A stretch of DNA of 64,000 bases from Alisma plantago-aquatica (lineage: Eukaryota > Streptophyta > Magnoliopsida > Alismatales > Alismataceae), in contig OY856409.1 of NCBI GenBank assembly GCA_963693085.1, positions 1,168,975,749-1,169,039,748 on the forward strand, written 5' to 3'. Position 1 is the first letter of the stretch; each line of letters opens with the position of its first letter. The notes under the pieces are model-generated. The model was not told the origin of the DNA, ran no database searches, and was given only the letters and a program-made list of their open reading frames with translations. A program made the translations under genes and the position numbers. Shown here in pieces: positions 32,521 to 44,700 of this stretch.

Positions 32521-34252
32521 TGGTATGTATGCCCAAAGTGCCAATCATATGATGATGCATTAGATACCTGATTTGATAATTATAAAGGTAACTTTGTCTA
32601 TTATTTTTGTCTCAATCATGAGATGATGACACATACATAATAGATGTCTAAAGAATGATGTTAGTCAATGATATATGTATTTAGTTTGAGGACATGAGCA
32701 ATGAGATCATATGTATGATAAGAGTACATACATTATTGTTACATCCCTACTCCTATATTACTATAAGAAAAATAGACAATAGTAATACATAAGACTCGAG
32801 TGTTTGTCAATTGATGACAAAATCTCATCAGTCATGATATGTGATATCAAACCAAACATATAGGTATTTATTAGAGAACAGTGTACCGGACAGATCCACC
32901 TTGAGAGTGATATGTGGAGACCATGGAATGGTAGTCAGAATTAGCTCTCATAGTGATAGTGGTGATTGTGGTTCTTAGACCTTAAGTCACTACACTCATC
33001 ACGTGTCATTTAATGTATTTTGACACCATCCAACATGACCTTGAATAAGGGTTGCCATAAAGGTGATGCTTGGGTACATTGTGACACATGGGGATTGATT
33101 GTGAGTGATGTAGATGGGATTTGTCCCTCCTAACTGACTGGTTCAAAGTCTAAAATGATTGGTTCAACTATGAGTTGCCCAGTTCAATGATCAATGAGAT
33201 TGGATCAAGGATTGATGCTTATGGCATGTTGTGCATTAATCGCTGCATTGAATGCCAATATGTATGTGAATAGGAACATAGTGAACCGACCAGTTCAAGT
33301 GTTGAACGATTGTTTCACATGTGAACTGTCTAGTTCAATAGTGAATTGATCGTTTCATGGTCTGCAACTTCCAAAAAAATCATGAAATTGTGTCTCTTTG
33401 ACTCCCAAATGATCTGGAAACCCTGGCCCTGGACATCCTATATAAAGGAGGCAGTCAAGGATTTTAGGAGACATAACAATAAGGTCTGAAAATATTTGTC
33501 CTCTCATAGTTGCAGTAACGTGAGAGCCTGAGCAAGTATTACTCATAAAATGGAAAGATAGCAAGGGAGAGACAACAAGGAAGAACAAGTCAACACCAAG
33601 TGTTGAACGACTGTTTCACATGTGAATTGTCTGGTTCAATAGTGAACTGATCATTTCATGGTCCGCAACTTCTAGAAAATTCCTGAAATTGTGTCTCTTT
33701 GACTCCTAAATGATCTGGAAACCCTAACCCTGGACATCCTATATAAAGGAGGAAGTCAAGGATTTCAGGAGACATAACAATAAGGTCTGAAAATATTTGT
33801 CCTCTCATAGTTGCAGTAACGTGAGAGCCTGAGCAAGTATTACTCATAAAATGGAAAGATAGCAAGGGAGAGACAACAAGGAAGAACAAGTCAACACTAG
33901 CCCGTTGACTTTCAAAGGGAAAACTCCTTGCCATTGGATTTAGAAGTGCAATGTGGAGTTTCTAGTGGTCTATATGGATTACATCAAGGTGTGGAGGTTG
34001 TTGGCACCATGCTAAGAGGACACCAACCACCGATGTCCATGGTGTTAGATCAGGAGGTCGTCGTTGTTAGTTTTCCATGTGTGTCTTGCAAAGAGTGTGC
34101 ATCACTGTTCAAGAGTAGTCTCTAGACTTGCTCCATGACCAGGTATACCTCTTGCTACCTTCTTTCCTAGATACATTGTTGCTGATGTAATTTTCTAGAA
34201 ATGAATAGGGACAAAAAAATTGAAATGCCTTCCTTGTCGTCCCTATTACCCA
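32521..34252 (+). mobile_element. Copia 3' LTR (1732 bp) with duplicated promoter segment
   Basis: Starts TGGTATGTATGCCC directly after the polypurine tract and ends TATTACCCA, with TG/CA termini matching those of the minus-strand Copia LTRs. It is shorter than those (1.7 versus 2.3 kb) and contains a 301-bp tandem duplication with the TATA box. No matching 5' LTR is visible at the start of its interior (11946). Confidence 0.75.
33296..33897 (+). repeat. 301-bp tandem duplication carrying the LTR promoter
   Basis: Copy 1 is 33296-33596 and copy 2 is 33597-33897, differing at about one base in twenty or fewer. Each contains GTTGAACGA(T/C)TGTTTCACA, TATATAAAGG (33439 and 33740), AATATTTGTCCTCTCATAG and GAGCCTGAGCAAGT. 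The unit spans the TATA box and presumed transcription start, so this LTR has two tandem core promoters. Confidence 0.88.
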
Positions 34253-36176
34253 ATAGATTTTAGTACTAAATTCACCACTATATGGTCATTGTGAGCATGT
34301 AAAACACCAACATAGGTTGATTTCTCCTCACCTCTAATGTCATTAGGCTTGGGTGACTTTCAGTCTTAAATTCTATATATCAACTCTCTATCTCTCTCTA
34401 TTGTGGCATCTTTTGATACATGTGGGTTCATATACTTCTGAAGATGACATATTTATCAAATTTATATCAACAACTCACTATTTCATATGTCCCATACCAC
34501 ATTCACTTGAAAGGGAGGAAAAAGCACCATAAGATATTTGTATGCTCATATCATTTCTATTGTAACCCATTTTATATGTTGTTTTAGAATTGCAAACCAT
34601 TGTAATTAGAGAGTTCATATTGTAGGAATATATATAGCTAATAGAAAATCATAAATGTAGGCATGTGCATAATCATAATGTACAACTCAACTTCTACCAC
34701 ATGACCAAGCATATAGCTCGATAAATATTATATTTCATTCATATTTCTTAACAAGGCCTTCTAAATGTCTATCAAAATATGTATCCTTATCTCACTAGGA
34801 TTCCAATGGAGTAATATAAACTAAAAATATGAGAATTCATCTCTTAGAGATTTCCATTATTATTTTGATACCATATCATAGCTCTCAACTTGTGTATCAC
34901 ATGAGCAGAAGCATAAACAACAATTCAAATTCTTCTTACTTAGTTGTCAAAAACTTGGTATTCATCACAATTATGATAGAAAGAAATCATCATGGTATAG
35001 TATAAAATATAATTATCATTAACTATAAGAAAAGAATCTCTATCACAGCAAAATTTACAAAAAAAATATAGATACATGATATGTATCCTATGAGTCTTTC
35101 TATAGATCTTATATTGTGCAGATGATGCCCCACCAAGAAAACTTCCTAAAAGTTGTACATAAATTATTTGTCTTAGCTAAACTCTTCTTGAAGCTTAGTA
35201 CCTTTAGACAATTTGTCCCCATCCATGAACATATAAGAATATACATTAGAGTAAGTGGTAATGAATTTATACACTACAAAGTTTAATATGAACATATTAC
35301 AAGATAATTAAAATTTGTAAACTAAAAATACTTAAAGGAATGTTTATTGATGTGTTTTATTTGAGTGTGGTTGGGAGGAGACACAAAGAGAGAGTAATTG
35401 TTGCAAATAGAACTTAAATTTAGATAAATCCATCTCTTCATGTAGCAACATAGAGTAGAATGGTTGAGAGGAAAGTAGTGAAGAAAGGATGAAGAGAGGG
35501 AAGGGGAGGGAATGACTGAGTGAGGATTCATGTTAAGGAGGAAATACTTGTTTGTATATCATGTCACCAATCCAAAAAGAAAAGGATTTTCACAACTACA
35601 ACAGGGATATATTGTTTCTTATCATATATGATCATGTGAAGGAACAATTTATTGTAAGTAAACATTAATATAAGATATAAAAATCGGTCCATATAAGCTG
35701 AATAGATCCTATCTCTAACATATGATCATTTGCAATGCAATAGAATATACAAAAGAAAAAAAAAAACCTGACATGGAAATTGGATCTGAAGTGTAGACTA
35801 AGAAAAATATGGAATTGGGTGTTAAGACTATTGATCCCTAATTTTAATGATATTTAGAGACTTGATGTGGACATAAACATCTGATCTAAACATTAATACT
35901 CTAAAATGAACACTAATCATCATTAAAAGATAGGGATCCCATAATATACAAATGTGAAAACATAAGTTGTCATGTAGGTCAACTGCACCGCCCTCAGGCA
36001 CCTTGATGCCTAGGAATTTTCTTTGATTCCTATCAGCCACCTACGTAATTCAACTTAACAAGTAAGAAGGTATGTGATGCACAAGGTACGGGGTGCACTT
36101 TTGAAAGCCATAGTTGTGAAAATGGCTAATGGAAATCTATATATGGTGTTGACAATATGGATAACTGAGCAGGAAC
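34253..36176. other. No recognisable gene; AT-rich decayed sequence
   Basis: Many short A/T tracts and no long frame. One minus-strand frame at 35828-36040 opens MADRNQRKFLGIKVPEGGAV after an acceptor-like TACGTAG, but I do not recognise it and it stays open for only about 70 codons. Probably old repeat sequence between the Copia 3' LTR and the large element starting at 36177. Confidence 0.5.
36172..36176. repeat. Left target site duplication of the large derivative element
   Basis: GGAAC before the LTR at 36177. The partner AGAAC is at 46544-46548, 4 of 5 identical. Confidence 0.6.
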
Positions 36177-37950
36177 TATTGGGACCCACTCTTTTGATCA
36201 GCACAAATACCAACCATTAGAGGTAATCCCAAAATCTAAACCCAGATTATGGAATGAATAATGAATTCTCGACAAAGTTGATTAAACAATATACGAAAAA
36301 GATAGATAAATTTTTCCTTTTTCATTCTTCACAAACTCATAAATCAACATCACATCAAGGACATCACATTCATATATCACAAATCATATTCAACTCCATT
36401 AAATCCAGAATCAAATCTTGTTCTCATATGCAGTTCAGTTTACATCAGATTCATGTACATTGATGAACAAACTTAATCTACAACCCATCCCGGGAAAAAG
36501 AGAGTACAGGGACATTCTAATCTATCTAGATTATGCTATTTATATCTTCTTTGTCACGACCTCTCCGCTGGATAGCATTATACCTAAAAACATTTAAAAC
36601 AACCTCATGAGACTCATATAGAGCCCCAGTGAGTGGATACCTCCCACTCAAGCTAGGTACATGCATCAGCACCAGATTAAGTATAATAAACTTAATAGAA
36701 ACATGCAGATATTGAAAAGTCGAGCATATAGATCTATCATAAGTCATTTCAAACTTGCAATGATAATCTAATCTAATAGATAAGGTAATCACTTAAACCA
36801 ATTATAACTTTGAAACAATTTTTAAAGCATGTCTATGAACAAATCAACAATACTTCTTAGTTCATATTAAGAATCACAATGCATGAGTAATAAGTTAAGT
36901 TCTAAGCATTTTGAATCAATACATAACAATAAGATTACCCTTGTGACACTCCACCAGCTGGACCAGGAACACATCCTGCAGTCCTAAAGCTGAAGTACAC
37001 ATAATACATATCTACCAAACAATACTATCAAATAGAAGGCAATCCAACTCATATTCAGAATGGATATGAATCCCATCATTTATAACTTGTCAGCATGACA
37101 TATCATAATATTAAATAGAAAATGTCCATATCAACATGATTATTTTCCTCAACAAGAAGCATAATCAACAATAACAAATCATCAAGTAGTAGTACAAAGA
37201 ATGTAACAACAATTCAAATCAAGTTCTACACGGCTTATCATCTTTTATTCATTTGTCCTAAAACTACTTGGCTTGTACCTCACCAAGTAGAAGTCGCCAC
37301 GCCTGATTCTCGTGTCAATGACTCACCGTCACTATCTTTGGGTTTAGCCAGCCACTCTAATATATCAACAACAGACCCTGGCCACCTCAGGATTGCTTAA
37401 AGAGGCTCACGTCCTCATCTCGGGTACACGAGATAGGAACCAGCAAAACAGTATATCACATATCACGGTATTTCACATATTTTTCATTTCACATTTCACA
37501 TATTTCATTTCATCAGGGTCTATTCCATCTGTACATAGACTTTCACAGCAAGGATTTAGGGCCAGAGCCACTCCAGATGACTCACTTCTAAATCCTGGTG
37601 GTCTAACCTTTAAGGTCTTGATCCACACTCTAGAAATCCTTCTCATAATTCATCGATTACTACAAGGAGATCCGTTTTGTTTCCCCAGTGTGGTCCTCGG
37701 GGAAACTCACAGTGTTCAGGGCACCTAACTAGATGTTCCATCATTTCACTTATTATTAATCTCTTTTACTCATCTTACAAGAATTCAAAACATCATATAT
37801 CATATATGTGTATTCTCACGTAACTATAATAACATGAAACAGATTAAGTATATCAATAAGGGCAATGATCAAACTAAGAAGCACAATAATTCTATAGATT
37901 GCAACAAATATTATTATTTCTATCTTCTACATCAACTCATAGCAATCATC

Positions 37951-38080
37951 AATAGTGGGCCTTCAGCCCAAGACATAATCTTATTGTCCATCATTTACCC
38001 CATCAGGGTTTTATCATCATCAGTGGGCTTTCAGCCCTAGACATAATCTCATTATGCAACATTTACCCTTATCAGGGTTT
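37951..38080. repeat. Two imperfect 67-bp tandem units in the large LTR
   Basis: AGTGGGC(C/T)TTCAGCCC, then AGACATAATCT, CATTTACCC and ATCAGGGTTT occur twice in succession. The right LTR has the same pair at about 43530-43660. Confidence 0.7.
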
Positions 38081-40149
38081 CTCAATGTAAGGAGTGCATA
38101 TTAAATTCCATTTCAACATATTCCTCATCAGTTCATTGTATGTAATAGTTCTTAACAAATATTAGTAGAGGCATTAGAACTAGCAATGGTAAAAGCATAT
38201 AGACATCATGTATCATTTCTCATACTCATAATAGATTTATCATACAACATATGCTTGTTCCATCTAATCTCAATAGATGTAAATAAATTTCATGCATATA
38301 CATGCATAACAGACTTAGTTCTCTTCTTCTTTTATTTCACATTCTTCATATGGGGTTACTAGTCAACACATGTTGATTATCATTTGAATTCCATCAAAAT
38401 AGTTCATTCTCATAATACAAGTATTCTATCAAACAATCACAATACAAAAACACATTCTTGTAAGTCAATTCAAATACTTGAGTTTCATCATTTTGTTGAA
38501 TTCAACTATAGTTATGTACATCTCTTAATCACCCATTTGAGAATGCATTCATCAGCATCATCAAAGTCATCATTTTGGGGTAAGAGTTACATTCTTAGAA
38601 TCATCTACTAATTCCTATCTTTTTCCATCATTTTATACTTAGTAGTCTAAGGTTCTTTCATTTCATGCTCATTACATCATCTGGACCAATCTTTCTTGAT
38701 TCACTTTATATACAATGCTTCTCTTCTACATAACATTTACCAAAGTACAATTTTTAGTATATTTCATTTAATTTGGGTTAATCCACATGTAATTAAATAA
38801 AAGATAAAATACTTCATCATACTATCTTCATTAGTTTCATCTTTATCTTACAATCACCATTACGTACATCTTGTTCATATTATCTCTTATATTTAGATAA
38901 GTGTACCTTATCATTGACTACTAATGTCAATCCCATAATCAGCAATGATCATTCTTTATTATACTAAAACAAATGCATTAGACTTAGATGATATTAGTAA
39001 GACTCATCATATTCAATTGAAGTATTAATACTTTCAAATTCAGCATTTGATCACATTTCAAACATCATATACAAGTTCTAGCTTTATCACTCATAATTGT
39101 GTTAGTAATAAACTTTTAGGGTTTTCAAGAAGTCATTCCTGAGTTCAACATATCATAAGAATCATATCATTCATTAATCCAATCATGACCCAAGGGTTCA
39201 TTAGGGTTATTCACAAACATGGAAACCCTAGTTTCCATTTTCACACATTTCATTTATCAATCATAAGTATACATTGATTAATTGACTCATTTGATTCACT
39301 TCCTCAACACAAATCCTAATCAGGATATGTGGTCATTCAATTCCATTAACATTCAACAATACACTTGTATAATACAATGTAGTACAATTCAAATATGACT
39401 TTATACATGTCAATTCAATTCCAAGCATATCGGCCATTGGGCTGATTTTTAGGAAACATTCACATGAAATACCATAGTCATATACCCATAGGAATACACA
39501 TGCATCCTCAATCGATATAACAGGAACTAATCAAGTTTCAATCAATGAGAAATAATCAAAATCAGTAAAATTGGATTTGCCAATATCTTTCCCAAATTAA
39601 ATCCAATCGCATACATGTATAAACAAGGCATCTGATTGTTTTAGCCGGATAGAATTAGGCTTTCAACATGAATACAAAGCTTAGGAGGGAGAAAAACACT
39701 CACCTCAGGTGCCAAGCACCTTAAAAATGGAGGTCAGCCTCAAAATTTTTGGAAACTCAAACAAACTCTCGCAAAAGAATCCAAATCTTTCTCCTCTCAA
39801 CTCGGAAACCCTAGAAATGGGGATTAGAAGAGAAAGAGTGAGAAAAGGGGGATATTTGATGTGATTTCAAATCAAATCAGGGGAGGGACGGAATCTTGAC
39901 ATGTGAGAGAAGATTCACCATGAAATGCTATGCAAAGAAGCTAAACTTACTTGATTTCATCATATCTTAGATAGAGAAACCCTAGGTCATCATCTCCTCC
40001 ACTCTCTCTACTCAAACCCTAGCTCTCCTCTCTCTCAAGAATTTCATTTCTTTGACAGGAAGGATGAGTTATGAGAGATCTTTGTGTGTTAGTTTAGTGA
40101 TATAGAATAATTGAGGTGCTTAGAACATTTGCAAGCAAGCCCCTCAATG

Positions 40150-40640
40150 TATTTTTATTTTGCTTAAACTGGTTGGTCGGCTGAGTTATAAACTCGACCG
40201 AAATCACACGTTTCAGAACTCAAACCTCATAGAAAAATTATGAAACTTTAATCCAATGTCTGATATTGAGTTTTTAAGACACATTTAAAATTGTAGATTA
40301 TTTTGAGTTACCAATAAATAAATAAAAATCAAATACTATAATGTTATATTACAGTCAGCAACATGGTCGGTCGAGTTTGTCCTTCACAGAACTCGACCGA
40401 CACCCTCTCTGTAGAGATCAAAAATCATACAAAAATTACTATAATTTAACAGGGTGTCTATAAGGTAGTTATTAAACTACAGTTAAATTTGATATCAATT
40501 GAATATACCAATAAAAAGATAAAATTCAATTACCATACTGCTATATCAATCTGAAAATATGATCGGTCGAGTTTGAAACTCGACCGATAAATAGGTCAGC
40601 ACATTCTTCAAAAATTCTAATATTTTTCAAGCATGTTTGC
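40150..40640. repeat. Three diverged roughly 200-bp repeats, each with a GGTCGAGTTT palindrome
   Basis: GGTCGGCTGAGTT...AACTCGACCGA (near 40174), GGTCGGTCGAGTTT...GAACTCGACCGAC (near 40366) and ATCGGTCGAGTTTGAAACTC continuing as an inverted repeat to 40588 are spaced about 196-200 bp apart. The AT-rich sequence between them, including ACCAATAAA and AATCAAATAC/AATTCAATTAC, also repeats. Transcribed, each inverted repeat would fold into a hairpin. The right LTR carries the same three near 45754, 45945 and 46143 with many differences. Confidence 0.7.
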
Positions 40641-40963
40641 TATTTTATACATACAAATCATATCCAAATTTAAATTAAATCAGAGTTACACATAAAATAC
40701 TAAAAATCATTTAGTGAGACACTATATTTATCAAATTCTGTATTCATATGTCATCAAAACCCTAATTTAGGCCGATTAGGGTTTCTGAAATGTTAACCCT
40801 AATTAGGTAGATCAAAGTATGATTAAAACTTCTCATTATATTTAAAACATGAAAATTTAACTACCATCACTAATCAAGCTTTAAACAATGATCATCTTAA
40901 TTAAGCATACAATCATCCAAGTAAACCCTAATTAGATGACTAATTTGAAAATGGGTCATTACA

Positions 40964-41738
40964 AATTCTCCCCTCCTTTTAGGATTTCGTCCCGAAATCC
41001 AAGAAAAGATATGGAAGAATATCATACCATCTAATCGTTCACCTCTCCGAGCATCAAACTATAAAGACTTTCATTTTATCTTTCTTTCATATGACATTTT
41101 CTTTTTGCATTAAATGAATATTTCATCCCTTGTAATCATCATATCTCTCCTTGAGTATTATAAACATTTGAATCACTAATATCAGTAATACATCATTTAT
41201 CAAGATCTGATTCACATCACCTTTCACATCCCATTTTTTTTTAATTTGATTGTGTGTCTCATGGATTAAGATTATGACTCATTCGCATATTATCATCTGC
41301 ATTCATCAATTTCCTTTATAAAGAAGATCATCTAGTGTGCATCTTAGTTCATAGCTTTTTGTCACAATTTCAGATTTCATACTCAAACTCAAACTCATTA
41401 GAGATTATGTTCATAATCCATTAAGCTTTCATCTTTCTTTATTGAAATTTTATGTTTTCCATAGGTTCCATATTGAATTATAAAATCCTTTTCTTTTTCA
41501 CCATTTTATCATCATGCATCTTTTTATACTACCAACGGTGTTCATCTGGATACTTGGTCAGGGCATCCAGAAGAAGTACAGTTAGCATATCCATACTAGC
41601 TTAGCTCAATACCCAAATATTTGACCAGAGTATCTGGATACTGAATTCAGTCAGTATACACATCATTCAGGTTATATTCAACATCCATATTATCATTTAG
41701 TCCTAGATCCTATTGTCCATGTAGACTCATCTAACCTA
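40964..41738 (-). other. Non-coding interior of the large derivative
   Basis: About 790 bp between the LTRs with no frame of note. The left end holds AATTCTCCCCTCCTTTTAGGATTTCGTCC, given here only as position 40964-40992; its complement is the polypurine tract and the nucleotide trace of a Gypsy pol end (GGACGAAATCC). The rest is AT-rich. Confidence 0.75.
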
Positions 41739-41751
41739 GGCTCTGATACCA
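41739..41751 (-). other. Primer binding site, initiator tRNA-Met type (minus)
   Basis: GGCTCTGATACCA, complement of TGGTATCAGAGCC, 4 bases from the right LTR at 41756. It sets the element's direction as minus. Confidence 0.9.
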
Positions 41752-41755
41752 CTTC

Positions 41756-44700
41756 TGTCGGGACCCACTCTTTTGATCAGCACAAATACCAATCATTAGA
41801 GGTAATCCCAAAACCTAAACCCAGATTATGGAATGAATAATGAATTCTCGACAAAGGCAATTAAACAATATACGAAAAAGATAGATAAATTTTTCCTTTT
41901 TCTTTCTTCACAAACTCATAAATCAACGTCACATCAAGGACATCACATTCATATATCACAAATCATATTCAACTCTATTAGATCCAGAATCAAATCTTGT
42001 TCTCATATGTGGTTCAGTTTACATTAGATACATGTACATTGATGAACAAACTTAATCTACAACCCATCCCGGGAAAGAGAGAGTACAGGGACATTCTAAT
42101 CTATCTAGATTATGCTATTTATATCTTCTTTGTCATGACCTCTCCGCTAGATAGCATTATACCTAAAAACATTTAAAACAACCTCATGAGACTCATATAG
42201 AGCTCCAGTGAGTGGATACCTCCCACTCAAGCTAGGTACATGCATCAGCATCAGATTAAGTATAATAAACTTAACAGAAACATGCAGATATTATAAAGTC
42301 TAGCATATAGATCATCATAAGTCATTTCGAACGTGTAATGATAATCTAATCCAATAGATAAGGTAATCACTTAAACCAATTATAACTTTGAAACAACTTT
42401 TAAAGCATGTCTATGAACAAATCAACAATACTTCTTAGTTCAGATTAAGAATCCTAATGCATGAGTAATAAGTCAAGTTCTAAGCATTTTGAATCAATAC
42501 ATAACAATAAGATTACCCTTGTGACACTCCACCAGCTGGACCAGGAACACATCCTGCAGTCCTGAAGCTGAAGTACACATAATACATATCTACCAAACAA
42601 TACTATCAAATAGAAGGCAATCCAACTCATATTCAGAATGGATATGAATCCCATCATTTATAACTTGTCAGCATGACATATCATAATATTAAATAGAAAA
42701 TGTCCATATCAACATGATTATTTTCCTCAACAAGAAGCATAATCAACAATAACAAATCATCAAGTAGTAGTACAAAGAATGTAACAACAATTCAAATCAA
42801 GTTCTACACGGCTTATCATCTTTTATTCATTTGTCCTAAAACTACTTGGCTTGTACCTCACCAAGTAGAAGTCGCCACGCCTGATTCTCGTGTCAATGAC
42901 TCACCGTCACTATCTTTGGGTTTAGCCAGCCACTCTAATATATCAACAACAGACCCTGGCCACCTCAGGATTGCTTAAAGAGGCTCACGTCCTCATCTCG
43001 GGTACACGAGATAGGAACCAGCAAAACAGTATATCACATATCACGGTATTTTACATATTTTTCATTTCACATTTCACATATTTCATTTCATCAGAGTCTA
43101 TTCCATCTGTACATAGACTTTCACAGCAAGGATTTAGGGCCAGAGCCACTCCAGATGACTCACTTCTAAATCCTGGTGGTCTAACCTTTAAGGTCTTGAT
43201 CCACACTCTAGAAATCCTTCTCATAATTCATCGATTACTACAAGGAGATCCGTTTTGTTTCCCCAGTGTGGTCCTCGGGGAAACTCACAGTGTTCAGGGC
43301 ACCTAACTAGATGTTCCATCATTTCACTTATTATTAATCTCTTTTACTCATCTTACAAGAATTCAAAACATCATATATCATATATGTGTATTCTCACGTA
43401 ACTATAATAACATGAAACAGATTAAGTATATCAATAAGGGCAATGATCAAACTAAGAAGCACAATAATTCTATAGATTGCAACAAATATTATTATTTCTA
43501 TCTTCTACATCAACTCATAGCAATCATCAATAGTGGGCCTTCAGCCCAAGACATAATCTTATTGTCCATCATTTACCCCATCAGGGTTTTATCATCATCA
43601 GTGGGCTTTCAGCCCTAGACATAATCTCATTATGCAACATTTACCCTTATCAGGGTTTCTCAATGTAAGGAGTGCATATTAAATTCCATTTCAACATATT
43701 CCTCATCAGTTCATTGTATGTAATAGTTCTTAACAAATATTAGTAGAGGCATTAGAACTAGCAATGGTAAAAGCATATAGACATCATGTATCATTTCTCA
43801 TACTCATAATAGATTTATCATACAACATATGCTTGTTCCATCTAATCTCAATAGATGTAAATAAATTTCATGCATATACATGCATAACAGACTTAGTTCT
43901 CTTCTTCTTTTATTTCACATTCTTCATATGGGGTTACTAGTCAACACATGTTGATTATCATTTGAATTCCATCAAAATAGTTCATTCTCATAATACAAGT
44001 ATTCTATCAAACAATCACAATACAAAAACACATTCTTGTAAGTCAATTCAAATACTTGAGTTTCATCATTTTGTTGAATTCAACTACGGTTATGTACATC
44101 TCTTAATCACCCATTTGAGATTGTCATTCATTAGAATCATCAAACTCATTATTTTGGGGTAAGAGTTACATTCTTAGAATCATCTACTAATTCCTATCTT
44201 TTTCCATCATTTTATACTCAGTAGTTTAAGCTTCTTTCATTTCATGTTCATTACATCATCTGGACCAATCTTTCTTGATTCACTTTACATACAATGCTTC
44301 TCTTCTCCATAACATTTACCAAAGTACAATTTTTAGTATATTTCATTTAATTTGGGTTAATCCACATGTAATTAAATAAAAGATAAAATACTTCATCATA
44401 CTATCTTCATTAGTTTCATCTTTATCTTGCAATCACCATTACGTACATCTTGTTCATATTGTCTCTTATATTCAGATAAGTGTACCTTGTCATTGACTAC
44501 TAATGTCAATCCCATAATCATAAATGATCATTCTTTATTATACTAAAACAAATGCATTAGACTTAGATGATATTAGTAAGACTCGTCATATTCAATTGAA
44601 GTATTATTACTTTCAACTTCATCATTTGATCACATTTCAAACATCATATACAAGTTCTAGCTTTATCACTCATAATTGTGTTAGTAATAAACTTTTAGGG

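Larger units (their letters stand above)
36177..40963 (-). mobile_element. Large derivative 3' LTR (left copy, 4787 bp)
   Basis: Matches the right copy throughout. The terminal TG has become TA at 36177 (TATTGGGACCC against TGTCGGGACCC on the right). A GC-richer block at about 37240-37730 has an open plus-strand frame of 111 codons (37393-37728), kept in the right copy; it lies antisense to the element and is probably not coding. Other contents are a 67-bp double repeat near 37950 and roughly 200-bp palindrome-containing repeats near 40160-40640. Confidence 0.88.

Noticed and set aside
1..34252. Single huge Copia with 5' LTR at 1-1404 and 3' LTR at 32521-34252
   Set aside because: Possible, but the two LTRs are much more different from each other than expected for one insertion and differ in internal structure; kept only as an alternative.
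37393..37728. 111-codon plus-strand frame kept in both large LTRs (also 42971-43306)
   Set aside because: It is antisense to the element, without domain features, and its conservation follows the near-identity of that LTR segment.
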